Shown here: one piece after another, positions 1 to 11,836 of the stretch
How the letters are laid out: each line of letters starts with the position of its first letter
Numbering within the stretch: position 1 is the first letter of the stretch
Assembly: GCA_905250125.1 (NCBI GenBank)
Contig: CAJNOL010001312.1
Coordinates: 1-64,000, forward strand
Reading direction: 5' to 3'
Origin: Rotaria sordida
Lineage: Eukaryota; Rotifera; Eurotatoria; Philodinida; Philodinidae
Length of the DNA stretch: 64,000 bases
Notes under the pieces: generated by a model
The model's input: only the letters and a program-made list of their open reading frames with translations
Told to the model about the DNA's origin: nothing
Databases searched by the model: none
Translations under genes and position numbers: made by a program

Positions 1-1578
1 AAAAAATCAGTGTTCATTAGAAAATCGCTCTTATGTTTCAATTTTTTAGATGATCATGGGTCATCGTAGAATCAGCTCGTCGAGCTCGATCTACTCATGG
101 CATCAGTTTTCGATTTGGGAATCATCGTAGGTGATCGCATCTTTTACAAATGCCCCAGAAATTCTGTGTTTACTATGTTGACCTTTTTCTGACTTTTCAG
201 TCTAGACAGGTGGATGTTTTTTGACTTTTGACCCGGAATAGACAGGCAGGCACTCAACATTATCTATATATAGAGAGAGAGATTTAACTCTTTTCAATTC
301 CTATTTTATAAGTTTTTCGAAGGTTCTGCGGGATTTCGATCATATCACTGCAATTTTCTTCGTTTCAAATAGATGAATTCTATGACTCGCTTGTGTATTT
401 GATATGTCACTCACAAATTAATGAAGGAAAAAGTAATATCCTGAAACATATTTGCATCCTAGAATAAAAGATACAAACATAAGTACTTTAACATAATCGT
501 TTAACACGATACATCTAATTTTTTTCGACTATTTTTTCTCATTATTGTCGTTTCGTTTCATAATTATATTACAGAAAAAAAGAGATGAAACAACAACAAT
601 GGGAAAAAATAATCGAAAAAATCAGTTATATCGTTTAGTTTGGTCAAAAAGATATCTCAATAGTAAGAAGAAAACTAACATTAAAAGATGAAACGCAATT
701 GATTTGTAGTATGCCTAACGTGAACCATCAGCATATAACAGAACAAAAAAAAAAGAAAATGCTCTTTTCTCGATAGCATACGTGTTTATGTATATAACAG
801 AGATAAAGAGTTAGATGGAATCGATAAAATTAGAATAAGAGAAAAAGACCTTGAGAAACGGGTCATATTAAGTACTACTACAACTGACACTAGTACTGGT
901 GCTTGAAGCAATGTATATTCGTTATAAAATGTATAGAACGTATACGTTATATATATAGATATAGAAAAAATCGAAGATATTCTACTGCTCTCTTTTCTTT
1001 TGCTCTATTTTTGTTGTTACTCTCATCATCACAAAGGTTATAAATATATCAAGACTTCCATATGAGTATATGGAAAGAGAATTATAAAATGATAAATGAC
1101 TTTTATAGATATAAACGAATGTAGTTATCAAAAAGGACAATGAATCAAATGGAAAATACAAAAGAAAACAAAAGATACGAACGGATGTCGAGTTTTAGTT
1201 TTATTGTTTTATAGTTGAATAGCAGCTAGATTTTTTTTGTTCTCCCTTTAATCAACATAAGTGCCACTCTTTCTAACTCTCATCTATAACTTTTCTCTTC
1301 TCTTTCACCATTTTATTATAAAAAAAAATAGAAATTATAGTTCTGTCAATATTAATGATTGTCGTGACTATTAGCCATGATATATCTCTGTTTGCAGGGA
1401 TTTATTTTTTTCTTTCTTTATTTGCGCGTGTGTGTTATTCTATATTACCCGTTTTTATGTCGTACATTGCATTTTTCTATTCTTATTTTTGCTCCTCTCT
1501 TTTGATGCATTCATCTATAGGAAAAAAACTTCATCAATATGCCAGAGAGAGGAACTGATTCGGAAGAGGAGGCACATA
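1..1578. other. Intergenic, no gene seen
   Basis: AT-rich sequence with short open frames only. None of them has a recognisable domain, and no set of frames can be joined through GT-AG splice signals into a plausible protein. No RNA gene was recognised. Confidence 0.5.
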
Positions 1579-1695
1579 TAAGGGTATGGGTCGGTGTGAA
1601 TGTGGATGAAAAGAAAAACTACACCCACATCTCATACCCATACCCACCCACACTCACATACCTACGCCCACAACCACACCTATACTCACACCCAT
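1579..1695. repeat. Telomere-like hairpin H1 (G-arm then C-arm)
   Basis: A short G-rich arm (units such as GGGTATGGG and GGTGTGAATGTGG) is followed, after an A-rich spacer of about 12 nt, by a longer C-rich arm of ACCCAC/CCCATA units. The C-arm is roughly 75 nt and degenerate. The two arms are partly complementary and could fold back. Open frames across it encode only His/Thr/Pro-type low complexity and are not genes. Confidence 0.75.
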
Positions 1696-4600
1696 GTTAG
1701 AATCTTATACTCTCAGCGTTTGCGCTACATAATAACACATATTCTGGGCGACGCATGTAGTCGGGAACGAAGAGAACACTCAAACTATAAAGAAACTATT
1801 TTATTAAAAACTTCAATAAGCATTGTGTCTTTATCTGATATATGTTCAGAAATTCCATAGATCATCAGAGCATATAGTTTACCAGAGAAATTCTGAACGA
1901 TTCTCACCAATATTTGACAAGTGAAAGCAGAAATCAATTCATAAAAAACATAACATTCTTCTGAATATGCCACGAAATAATGTCTAGCATTTGGAAAACA
2001 TTGAGATAAGACTTAAGAGAATTCCGTTTGTTTCTCAAAGCTTTCTTCAAGAAACATGAGAATGATACGTCTGAATAGCATGATTTCATTGTATCATATC
2101 TATTCTTAATTGAAAATATATTAAACAAGCAATTTTTAGTCACGATATGGATTGATATAATTAGATTTTCAATAAAACAACATCAATGATAATCGAACTT
2201 TTCGATTAGTTTCTGGGGCTTATCATTTGCATGTATGATTCTTACAAAGTTTCTTTTTAGGTTTTATGTAAATCAAGCCCCACGATCAAGACTAGAATTT
2301 TTCTTATTCTGTGCTGATATTTCACTGAATAAGTTTCAATCTTCGCACGTAACATTAAAAAATAGATGCTAGGTGAGCAGATCTTAACATGCTGGCAATC
2401 TGAGATAAATAATTTCTCATCTTTTCACTTTATATGTCGTCTTTTTCTGTTGAAGAAGGAGTGTAACAATGAATTTTCGCATTTGAAATATATAGAAATT
2501 TACTGCCGAAATGTGTACATACCTTTTTTTTTCTATATGTACTTGAAAATACAATTTTTTAAATTGAAAAAAAAACAAGTATTTTTGTAAATACTACACT
2601 TCAAACCGTTCGTTCGCAAACTGACTTTCATTAACAGACATAAAGAACAAGAGAGAGTGGAAGATACTGAGAATGAGATATGCAGAGACTAGAAGTAATT
2701 TACGTGACGAAGTATTCTATCTTTATAAACAGTCGACGTTTTGCCGTACAAATTATCTAATTCTTCACTGTTCTGTCGATCATTGAAAACTACATGCGAC
2801 TAATCGCTTGAAAAATCGATTATTACTGTATATTGCAATACTCATTTCGTATATTCTCAACAGGGCATCTGTTCGCATCATGCATAAATTGAATACAGGA
2901 GACAGTATCCTCAGATATCTATCATTTACAATCTCAATGACAAAACGTAAATAGACTGTAAAACGAATCCGAAAGATGCTTTCTGTTTCTTCGATTCCAA
3001 CCTTGCCGATCAATGCATGCACATGAGACCTCTTTTTTTTTCTCTTCAACTATCCAGGCAGAGATAAAAATGGTAAAATGGCATTAAAATGCCTATAAAT
3101 GGTAATTATCATAATGATGTAAAACGGTCACAAAAAAATACCAAAAAATGCTTTTTATATGAGGCATTAAAATATGCGTCAATGTAACGCACTAAAATGG
3201 TTATTTTTTGACTAGCGATGGATATGTTTGTATTGTTAGTTAATAAGGTTAGATATACTCTGGCCAGATTACAGTTCTCCTCATTAAACTAAGATATTTA
3301 AAATATAGACTTCTGTTGTCATGTCTAAACTGAGATATTCGAATTTTAGGATATTTACACCATATGAAACGTACTTATAAATCAAAATTTTAGCAGAATT
3401 TCTTTTTCTTTTTTCGTCATAATTAAATAGAGCTTGTCATGTTTTATAAGAAAAAGTATGTTTCAAATTCAAAAAACAAATATTTTACGAAGAAGTCCAC
3501 GATAATATTATTTTCAGATATATGGGGAAATAGACCCAGAATTTTGATTTCCGCTAAAATCGTTTTGAATTTGAAACATACTTTTTGCATAACTCAATGA
3601 ATCCTATCCAACCATGATGAAAAAAGAAAAAAAATTCTGCTAAAATCTTGATTTGTGAGCACGTTTCATATGATGTAAATATCGTAAAATTCGAATATCT
3701 CAGTCTAGGCATAGCAACAAAAGCTTATATTTTAAATTTCTTAATTTAATGATCAGATCTGTAATTTGGCCTGAATATATCTAAACTTATTAACTGACAA
3801 TACGAATACATCTATTACAAGCATTCTAAATGTTCAACTCATCTTTTGACTTGTTCTCTTCTTCGTACAACATTTATATCAACTGCTAATGAAAGTTACT
3901 CGTCAAGAGGCAAAAATTGATTAAAATAGACTTGAAACATATTACACTATTTTATTCAAAACAGGGCATCGAACAGATTTCTATTTTTCAGCGAACTGCT
4001 ATTATCTATGACTGACATCTCGGTATATGTTAAATATTACTTGTCAACGTAAAATTTAATTGTAAGATCTAATTTCCAATGCTATGCCAAACAAATTGAA
4101 AAAACTTGAACTCGTGTTCATTTAACTCAGAGAGATATGAAAGAAATGATAGACCGTACTAGTAAATTACACAAATAATTTATTCGAAAGAAAATTTCTC
4201 AAACATCTAAATTGTTCAAAAATCAGAGGGTCGAGTTTTTTTTTCATTCTACTTTTACGTTTATAGTTTAACATGTTCTGAATTGTATTAAGTAAAGAGA
4301 CGGGAGACATGTTCTACTAGATCATCTTCGTATTAAATAAATCGAATTTGTTCTCTTTTTCCTTCTCGATCAGTTTTCTTTGTTTAACGACAAAACACTA
4401 TCATCGACCAATTGGAATAAACTAGTCAGATAATTTAGATATAGAGAAAACAAAACATTAAAACAGAAAGACAAGAAAAAATAATGTTCCAGTAATCGTT
4501 CAGTTATAAACAGATATAATAATAAATGAAAACATAAAGGCGATGATAAATAAACAATTATCTCGAAATAAAAATTTATTCTGACTAAAAGCTAAGAATA

Positions 4601-5474
4601 TGGTACTTTATTCGTAAAGAAAGTGTAAACGACTAAAAATCTTGATTATTCGTTCATTAAAAGGATTACCTTATTCTTAAACTACATTTGAAGAAATCGT
4701 CGAATGAAATTTAAGAACAATTTAATAAAAAAAAAGACTCCAGTTAGTTGAAACGTTAATGTAACAGCTGCGAATTCATTTCTATCGGTAAAATAACAAG
4801 TAGGCATAGACATATGTCAATTGCTCATTTTATATAGATGCACATACATTAGTTACGAATGCATACATGTAACTAAACGCGCTCTTCGTGTATGTTATTG
4901 AGTCTCTCTTTTGATACAAAATAAATGTTAAAGGAACAATTAGAATGATGCAAATATCATAAAAACATGTCCAATCAAATACTTCATAATTTTACATATG
5001 TATGCAAAAATCGGTAACAGACGAAATATTTTTAATGCTTTGTTTTACGTTTTCGTATTTAGTGGAGAAAAATGAAATATACTGCAAGTAAAAAAGATGA
5101 CGTTTTTTTCAATCATAGATATTCGATTTTCAAGGAAACACTTTTAAATATGGTGCGTGTCATGAAGAGTACGATTCTCCTCGATTTGAGAATTGTCAAT
5201 TCATTGTTAAAGTCATGCAAAAAGTAGTTGTTTTTGATTACATCTAAATTTTCCTTCGTCATGATCGCAAATTTCGATTGACTCTTATTTCGTGAATTTT
5301 GAACTATATTCTTGAGAATTGTGTAGCATATGAATCATTGTAAGCAAAGACTAGTAAATCGTGTAATTTTTAGAAACTATACACATATTTAAATCAAATC
5401 AAAATTCAAAAAAAATAGACTTAGTGACCATAAAATGATCAAAATGGTTCAGAAACGAATCAATACTTATTCTA
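1696..5474. other. Intergenic stretch with one inverted-repeat element
   Basis: No supportable gene. From about 3060 to 3200 the sequence repeats AAAATGGCATTAAAATGCC-like words. The inverted-repeat element at 3217-3816 is listed separately. The rest is AT-rich sequence in which I see no domain, RNA gene or array. Confidence 0.5.
3217..3816. mobile_element. Inverted-repeat (MITE-like) element, family A copy 1
   Basis: The first and last 200 or so bases are imperfect reverse complements: the left end TTGTTAGTTAATAAGGTTAG matches the complement of the right end near 3770-3805. Each arm carries the core word GAGATATTCGAATTTTA or its complement, and a word close to AAGTATGTTTCAAATTCAAA. There is no transposase frame inside, so this is a non-autonomous foldback element. 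Related material lies at 7640-7800, 32286-32420 and 45824-46270. No clear target duplication was seen. Confidence 0.75.
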
Positions 5475-5540
5475 ATGGTGGCTTGGGTGTGGGAGTGGGA
5501 GCGAGTTGAGAGAAGATTAACTCACACCCACACCCCACCC
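5475..5540. repeat. Telomere-like hairpin H2
   Basis: G-arm (GGGTGTGGGAGTGGGA), a spacer containing CGAGTTGAGAGAAGAT, then C-arm (CACACCCACACCCCACCC). It ends only about 25 nt before the first in-frame ATG of the decayed F-box gene. The spacer resembles that of the hairpin at 12704 (CGAGTT...AGAGAAGAT). Confidence 0.8.
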
Positions 5541-5566
5541 TTGATTTGAAATTTTTAGATAGATAT

Positions 5567-7404
5567 ATGAATAATCTTAAACGAAAATCATCTTTTAATC
5601 ATTTATCAAAGAAATGTCGAAGTAAGTTTACTGACAGAGTAGACATAAATCAATCTTTTTCTATTTCGATTGAATTAGATGACGTGAATCAATCGATAAC
5701 TTGCATTGAAAATTTATCAAATGAATGTTTTTATGAAATATTTAATTATCTTGATGCTTGTGAAATATCTATAGTATTTTCAAATTTAAATTATCGTTTT
5801 CAGCAACTTCTCAATTCTTTATTACTTTTATTTAAAATCAAATTTAATGATTCAATACCAGAAGAAATATCTAGAAATAATTATGAACAAATTTTAGTTC
5901 ACAACAGACATCAAATCTATTCAATTAATTTATGGACAATGGAAAATATGTTTCTGTCTATGACGTTATTTGTCATTAATTCATCATATGATCACTTCGA
6001 ATCAGTTACTCTTTTTGGAATTGAACCAGATATACTTCATCTACTTCTTACTCATTATACTTGTTTACCTCGTTTATTCTCATTAAATATTGATACAAAA
6101 TCTAGTTGCAGATTAAAAGAATTAAGCGATATTTATCAGTCAATTTTTGCTTTATCAAAATTGGAATCTATCGAATTAGAAACAGATATATTTGACGATT
6201 CTGAATCCAGACTTCCATTATCAATTGCTACTAATAAACAATTCAGTAATATTAAATATCTTTATATACATCATTCTTGTAGTTTTCAAGAATTGTTTGC
6301 TATAATATCTTATACACTTCAACTTTGTCGTTTGAAACTATCATATACATGCGATAATGATGAACCAATTATTGGAAATGTATTACCGATTTCATTATTT
6401 AGTTTAATACATTTTTCAATAGATCGATATGATATGAAATTGATAAATTTCAATGGTTTATTAAAAATATATTTTTTTGCAAATTAAAATCTTTATATTT
6501 TAATATTGAATATGAAGATATGACATGTTTTGATGCTAATCAGTGGGAACAATTAATTCAACAATATTTATCTCAAATGAAAAAGTTTTACTTGACATAT
6601 TATGAACCTATCACGAATGAATATAAAATCCTGAACAATTCCGGTCAATTCAATCAATTCTTTTCCTCTTTTTAGATTGAAAGACAATCGATACTGGAAA
6701 TTGAAATCAATAATAAACATATTAAATATGTAATTCGTCCACAGGTACATCAGTTAAATCCTTTGCTATAAAATAAATAAACATGTCTGTTTAGAAAAGA
6801 ACGGTATGAATATATACAAAATAATATTGTCAATGCTTCTGTGCAACTTATTCTACGAAATGTTCATTCTGAGGAATGTTTTTCTTTATTAAAATCAGAT
6901 ATTGATGGTATATTAACTATTGGACAAATTTATCATTTGAAAATTTCTGAAGTTTTTATTAATACATTTATCCAAATTATAAATTTATTACCTAAACTTG
7001 ATTCATTAAAAATTTCTTCTTTACCATTAAAACAACCAAAATGCTTGTCTACTAATGAAACAGAACTGATTAGTTTAATATCTAACAAAAATCAAATTAC
7101 AAAAGTCAATTTGGAAACGATTCCTAATATTGAAGAAGTTTATTTTCTTCTTGAACTTTGTTCTCGTATTATATATCTCAAAGTAGATTTCATAAATCAT
7201 ATAGATATTGAATTATTTATACGACAAATTTTGATAAAAATTAACACCAAATGTCATTATCAACTGCGATTATTGTGTTTTTGTATATCAGCTGCAGATG
7301 ATCATATGATTAAAACATTACAAAAAATGATTTGTTCTGAAAAATTTTTGTTGAATTATACAATCAAACGCATATTGAATAATATGTATTTGGAATGGAA
7401 ATAG
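5567..7404 (+). pseudogene. Decayed bdelloid-type F-box gene
   Basis: The first segment encodes an F-box (IENLSNECFYEIFNYLDACE, then SNLNYRFQQLL), followed by a Leu-rich region of the kind seen in the very large F-box family of bdelloid rotifers. F-box proteins normally pick substrates for SCF ubiquitin ligases. First in-frame ATG is 5567; an acceptor-like TTTTTAG just upstream leaves room for an earlier exon. The reading frame is broken: it shifts at the T7 run 6472-6478, where the next frame continues the protein (KSLYFNIEYEDMTCFDANQW), then meets TAG at 6673-6675 inside FSSF-stop-IERQ. A short intron (GT near 6745, AG at 6793-6794) joins the last exon, but the phases disagree by 2 nt. The last exon ends at TAG 7402-7404. 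The homopolymer shift alone could be a sequencing error; three lesions together suggest a pseudogene. Confidence 0.8.
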
Positions 7405-7639
7405 TTATTATCAAGCGTTGGATTGATTCTTCTTTCATAAATTTTAATAAAATTGTTCAAAATCATTCATTTTTTTATTTTAATTAAATAGAATAATACT
7501 TTTTTTTTCCATTCCTGTTTTTATTGATCTGGCTATCCGGTTTAACTTATTTTTATCACGAATGATTGAATACTATCTGTTAAGGAGATCGATCATATTC
7601 GAATCAAATGAACTTTCTCACCGACTGATTTAAAATATT

Positions 7640-7800
7640 GCATGCTCGTACATAGCGTGGACTGAGATATTCGATTCTTACGATATGTGGGGTGTATGTA
7701 AGATGCAAATAGTCTAAAACTTCCACAGAATGTTTTGTGATAGTTGGATAGAGCTGGTCAAGTTGCATAAGAAAAAAAGTAGATTTCATATTTAAAAAGA
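7640..7800. mobile_element. Half copy of inverted-repeat family A
   Basis: One arm only. It carries GACTGAGATATTCGATTC, then further on GATAGAGCTGGTCAAGTTGC and a purine-rich stretch, in the same order as the left arm of the elements at 3217 and 45824. No opposite arm is present; the telomere-like hairpin H3 begins about 15 nt downstream. Confidence 0.55.
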
Positions 7801-7813
7801 AAGATCTCAAGTA

Positions 7814-7901
7814 ATGTGGATGTTGGTGTAGGTGGAGGTGTGAGTATGGTGGTGGTGTTGGTCTCTTATTCAAATGCACCCACAGTCACACCCATACCCA
7901 T
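7814..7901. repeat. Telomere-like hairpin H3
   Basis: G-arm of GTGGATGTTGGTGTAGGTGG-type units, spacer TCTCTTATTCAAATG, then C-arm (CACCCACAGTCACACCCATA). It lies between the F-box and RING/TRAF pseudogenes. Confidence 0.75.
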
Positions 7902-7936
7902 CAAAGTAAATTTGATCAGTGCGAAAACAATGACGA

Positions 7937-8843
7937 CTATTCAGGTTTACAACAATGAAAAATAGAGGCCGCTACCCATCGTAGTTGCTGCAATACAAAT
8001 GTTTTCATTTGTTGTATACCTTCTTGGTCACCCTGTATAATCTCACTTGTCGTTCGGTCTGTTAATTTCACAATCTGAGTCTCGTACTGAGTGAAGCGTT
8101 GAGCGACAAGTTCTATTTCGACTTTTCGACGCTGAGTTTTGATGATTAAAGTACCTCATTATGGTTTAGCTGTTGCTGACACTGTTGATTAACACATTCT
8201 ATCTTGACTTTTTGACGTTGATTCTCAGTTTGGAGTTTTTGGACTCGATTTAACTGTTGATGACACTGTTCTATGAACTGTCGATTTTCATCAAAGAACT
8301 CGGTGAACACTGGTAGAAAAGACCGGAAAATACACGTGGACAAATGATTGTTAAGTTAATTTCGCTGTTCAATCCACGGATACTTGATATCGGCTGACAG
8401 ACAGTGTACACAAATATTGGGACATGTTTTGTTGATATGATCGTTGAAATTTCCTTGGTGTCGATTCATCTATCCACAGAATGGACATTTGACTCGAAGT
8501 GTGTCAAGCATTTTATGCAGTGTACGACTGATCTGTGACAGACTATCAATTGACACTAACTTGCGGCAAGCAGGACACAATCCTCCATTCGTTGTCATTC
8601 ACCTAGTCATACAATCGTGACACAATATATATGATCGCACGAAGTATATCGTGGAGCTTCGAATGATCTTTTGGAGATTATGCATAGTAGAGCAGAGTCG
8701 ATAGACTCTTTGTCCATGTACTTGTATTGACTGCTTCTCGTCATTTTGCTTAAACTAGTTAATATCTCAAAAAATTTTAACCATATGCGAGAAACAGGCG
8801 TGTATTTTCTAAACATTATCAATAGCTTATTATATAGTTTCAT
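7937..8843 (-). pseudogene. Decayed RING/TRAF-type zinc-finger gene with coiled coil
   Basis: Read on the minus strand, the order is: degenerate RING start (DSALLCIIS...SCDHIYC), second RING half (GGLCPACRKLVSVDSLSQIS), a TRAF-type zinc finger (KCPFCG...HINKTCPNICVHC), then a Gln-rich coiled coil ending CCKPE-stop at 7937-7939. This matches the RING plus TRAF-finger proteins common in bdelloids, which are presumed ubiquitin ligases or adaptors. Lesions: the second RING cysteine is Ser (CIIS for CIIC), a one-base shift near 8617-8627 with an in-frame TGA just after it, TAG at 8470-8472, TAA at 8356-8358, and another frame change near 8140-8155, where the coiled coil continues in a different frame. 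With this many lesions I take it as a pseudogene, not an assembly error. Confidence 0.75.
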
Positions 8844-9059
8844 TTTCGATTATATTTCATAACCTATTCAAAATCAAAAGATGTCGAAAATAAAAATTTC
8901 TTTCTTACCCTTTTTGTAATCTCTCACTTGCTATAGAGCTCACAATGTGCTCAATTAAACAAATAGGTCTAAATACATGTCTTCGTTTCTTATTCTTTAG
9001 TGATCAAATAAATAATGTTGCTACCTTATATATTATAATTCAGTGACAAGAATTTATTA

Positions 9060-9899
9060 TTATTCATCGTAAAAAATCAAACAACGAACTTCAAGACTTC
9101 TCTGTTCCACATTCGATGTTGGGACATTTTCATTTTTGAAAGCGGTATGAAAAGCAAATTGTGCGACATCAGGTTTGCTATCGAAGATTTTGAAGATAAA
9201 CATTTCATCGGATCGCATTTCACTCAAATAATACCATATGTGAGCATCTTGAGCATTTCGAGACATAATATGAGCGGTAGTATGATAAAGGGAGCCAGGA
9301 AGTGCGAGTGGATGAACATCTTTATCAACATCGACTGAACGATAATCACAAATTGTCAACGATTTTTCAGTGATCGGATTAGTACCTAATGGGCGCCAGA
9401 CGTTGACTAGTTGAGTTCGATTTTTCATTGCTTTTTCACCTTCTTCTTTGCCAAGCGTTTTTTCTATCACTTCTTGAACTCCACGTACATCGGCATCAAT
9501 ATGGGGATAGAAGACAGGATTTCTGTGAGTGTTATCACATTGCTCGATGGTTTGTGGTGGACCTCGAGAGCGAAAAGTATGATGATAGATAATCACACGA
9601 GAGGCACCCAATCGCTTCTTGAGAAGGTCACTAATTTCTCCATAATAAGTTTGTTGTTCTTTACTATCTTCTTTGAATTCCTTCTGTATGGAGCCATCAT
9701 ATTTGAGCACCTCGAGGGCATTGGTGTCGAGATTGACACTCTTCTCTTTGCCTCGTAAGTCGTGAATGATGACAGAAACAGGTACTTGTGCAATATTTGA
9801 TCTCATCTTCATTGACATCGGATGCACCATCAGCCAAGGAGAACATCCATCTGTCGTAGAAGTAAGGTAGTTAATATGACCAATGACATCGCCATCCAT
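9060..9899 (-). CDS. AsaB/CmcJ/GedA-family Fe(II)/2OG-type oxygenase
   Basis: Intronless frame of 279 aa starting at ATG (9897-9899). It has the hallmarks I associate with the fungal AsaB/GedA and bacterial CmcJ family: YPHIDADVRG at 131-140 (likely iron ligands His133 and Asp135), NVWRPL at 166-171, LTICDYRSVDVDKD at 181-194, FIFKIFDSKPDVAQFAFHTAF at 234-254 (likely distal ligand His251) and SLEVRCLIFYDE at the end. Known members act in secondary-metabolite hydroxylation or desaturation; the substrate here cannot be told. All expected metal-binding positions are present and the frame is clean, so it looks functional. No introns in an intron-rich window, and a family typical of fungi and some bacteria, suggest horizontal acquisition. 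The frame on the opposite strand (9411-9758) is its shadow. Confidence 0.88.
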   Translation of the reverse strand: MDGDVIGHINYLTSTTDGCSPWLMVHPMSMKMRSNIAQVPVSVIIHDLRGKEKSVNLDTNALEVLKYDGSIQKEFKEDSKEQQTYYGEISDLLKKRLGASRVIIYHHTFRSRGPPQTIEQCDNTHRNPVFYPHIDADVRGVQEVIEKTLGKEEGEKAMKNRTQLVNVWRPLGTNPITEKSLTICDYRSVDVDKDVHPLALPGSLYHTTAHIMSRNAQDAHIWYYLSEMRSDEMFIFKIFDSKPDVAQFAFHTAFKNENVPTSNVEQRSLEVRCLIFYDE

Positions 9900-10004
9900 T
9901 ATGATAAACCTAGAATAATTTATACAAATGCTATTATTTGTTCACGATCGAATCTACCATTTTATATATACCACAAGACAATGACAGTTCTACAGAGAAA
10001 ATAG

Positions 10005-11588
10005 CCAGTAGTACAGATGATATTGTGTTAGAAGTGAGTATACGAATGCATGAAAAGAAAAGAGAAGGATCAATACGAAAAGAGAGAATTTAGCAGTATT
10101 AAGCAATGATAAAAATAAAGCAAGCAACGGACAAATCCCCTAAGTATATAAATAAATCAGATAGATGAAACGTGTACGGTATATATAGTCTATACTCTTT
10201 GTTTTTCTTTCTTATCGTTCGTAACAAACGTTTTTTCTTCCTGACTTGTTTGTTCCACAACATGCTCACTCCACCTTATCAGTCCTTTTTCGTACTGTTT
10301 CACCCGTGCTCTTGTTGCTTAGGCGCTTAGTTTCTCTTTATCTATCTCATAAAAGAACAATGAAGATTGGACAATAATGTATTTTAGATATAAAAAAAAC
10401 AACGCACTTAATTATTAAATTAAGCGAATAGAAGATTTACTTTCGAAAAACATGCCATAAATATGCGATTTTTTGTTGATATTTCCACTACACAATAATT
10501 AGTATGAATTCTTATAACAGATGTATTAAATAGAATCAGAGAGAAGAACTGATTTGTGTCGGTTTTAAATACTTTAAAGATCAAGACAAACTGTTTATAT
10601 TGTTAGTGAAGACACTATTACGAATATAGCTAAGAAAATCTAATTTTTCTAGATGAAATTTCAGTTGAAATAATGTAATAGAGATAAAAGTAAAAGCAAC
10701 TAATCAAACAAGGTTGTATGTAATTGTACAGCATAAAATTGTGTGAGAATAAAAGTAATATTCTTGTGAAAATAATTAAATGCACCATCACTTGACGAGT
10801 TGCATTTTAGTCATTTCATACCTTTGATCATCTGCCACTTTAAATATAACGTTTCTTGATGATACTTATTTGATGGACTTTTTTTTCATAATCAACTCTT
10901 CCTATCAGTGGATTTTCTTTTCTACAGTCAGCAACATCGAACAGACTAACCGACTTTTACAAAACATTCTAACTTTTGAATAAAAAACTATAAAGTATTC
11001 GTAGCAATATGGATTACAATCATAAAAATTTTCTGTAAAAAAAATATTGGTTTGTTCATTTGTTATATGAGATATTTTAAGTAAAAAAAAAATGCTCTAC
11101 TACTGTAATACAAGATGAATGGTCATAATAGTTCAAAGTAGAAATCAAAAGCCAATTGATCTGGCATCAGGAAAACTCGATTTGATTCTCCGTTTCTTAT
11201 AAACCGTCTTTGTTTGAATGATATGGAGAGCAAGACGCAAAGTTGACAATAGCAACTCTTCTATGTAAGTCGAGGCGTGTGAAACAAAAGGCAGTAGCAT
11301 TTGCACACATAACAATGTGTGTATATATTCTCAATTCTTACGATGATATTTATTGATATATGTCATTTGCTACAGGCAATCTCGCATCGTTAATGAATTC
11401 AACAGCAATTATGGCCAATGAGATGAGAATGGTGATGTTTTCATGTACTAAAAACATATGAATATGGCTATTTGTTCATGGTCTATCTGCATCGTTCATT
11501 AGTCTTCTCTTGTTCTGGACTATAATATTAACTTTTACCTTTCTCACTTGTTGCGTACTAATTAGGGGTGAATCTCAACACGGCTAGA
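10005..11588. other. Intergenic, no gene seen
   Basis: AT-rich, with no frame above about 60 codons of any recognisable character and no repeats beyond simple A/T runs. Confidence 0.5.
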
Positions 11589-11836
11589 GTGTGTGTGCGG
11601 ATATGTGGGTGTTGATGTGGGGGTGGGAGTGGGAGTGGGGGTGGGTATGGGTATGGGTATGGGTATGTGGGATGGACGTGGGTCACGATAAGACAAACAC
11701 CGACACCCATACCCATACTCACCCACACCTACACACCCACACCCCACACCATCATACCCACACCCATCTGCACCTACATCCACATCTACACTCACACTCA
11801 CATCGACACCCCACCCCACCCCACCCCGCACCCACA
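11589..11836. repeat. Telomere-like hairpin H4 (one of the largest)
   Basis: A G-arm of about 105 nt (GTGTGTGCGGATATGTGGG, then runs of GTGGGAGTGGGA and GGGTATGGGTATGGG) is followed, after a spacer containing CACGATAAGACAAACACC, by a C-arm of about 135 nt (CCCATACCCATA, CACACCCACACCCC, CACCCCACCCCACCCC). Arm units track each other: TATGGG in the G-arm pairs with CCCATA in the C-arm. The two overlapping open frames here (Val/Gly-rich on one strand, His/Thr/Pro-rich on the other) are repeat artefacts. Confidence 0.85.

Noticed and set aside
9411..9758. 115-codon open frame on the plus strand
   Set aside because: Lies antisense to the intact oxygenase gene and has no domain; a shadow.
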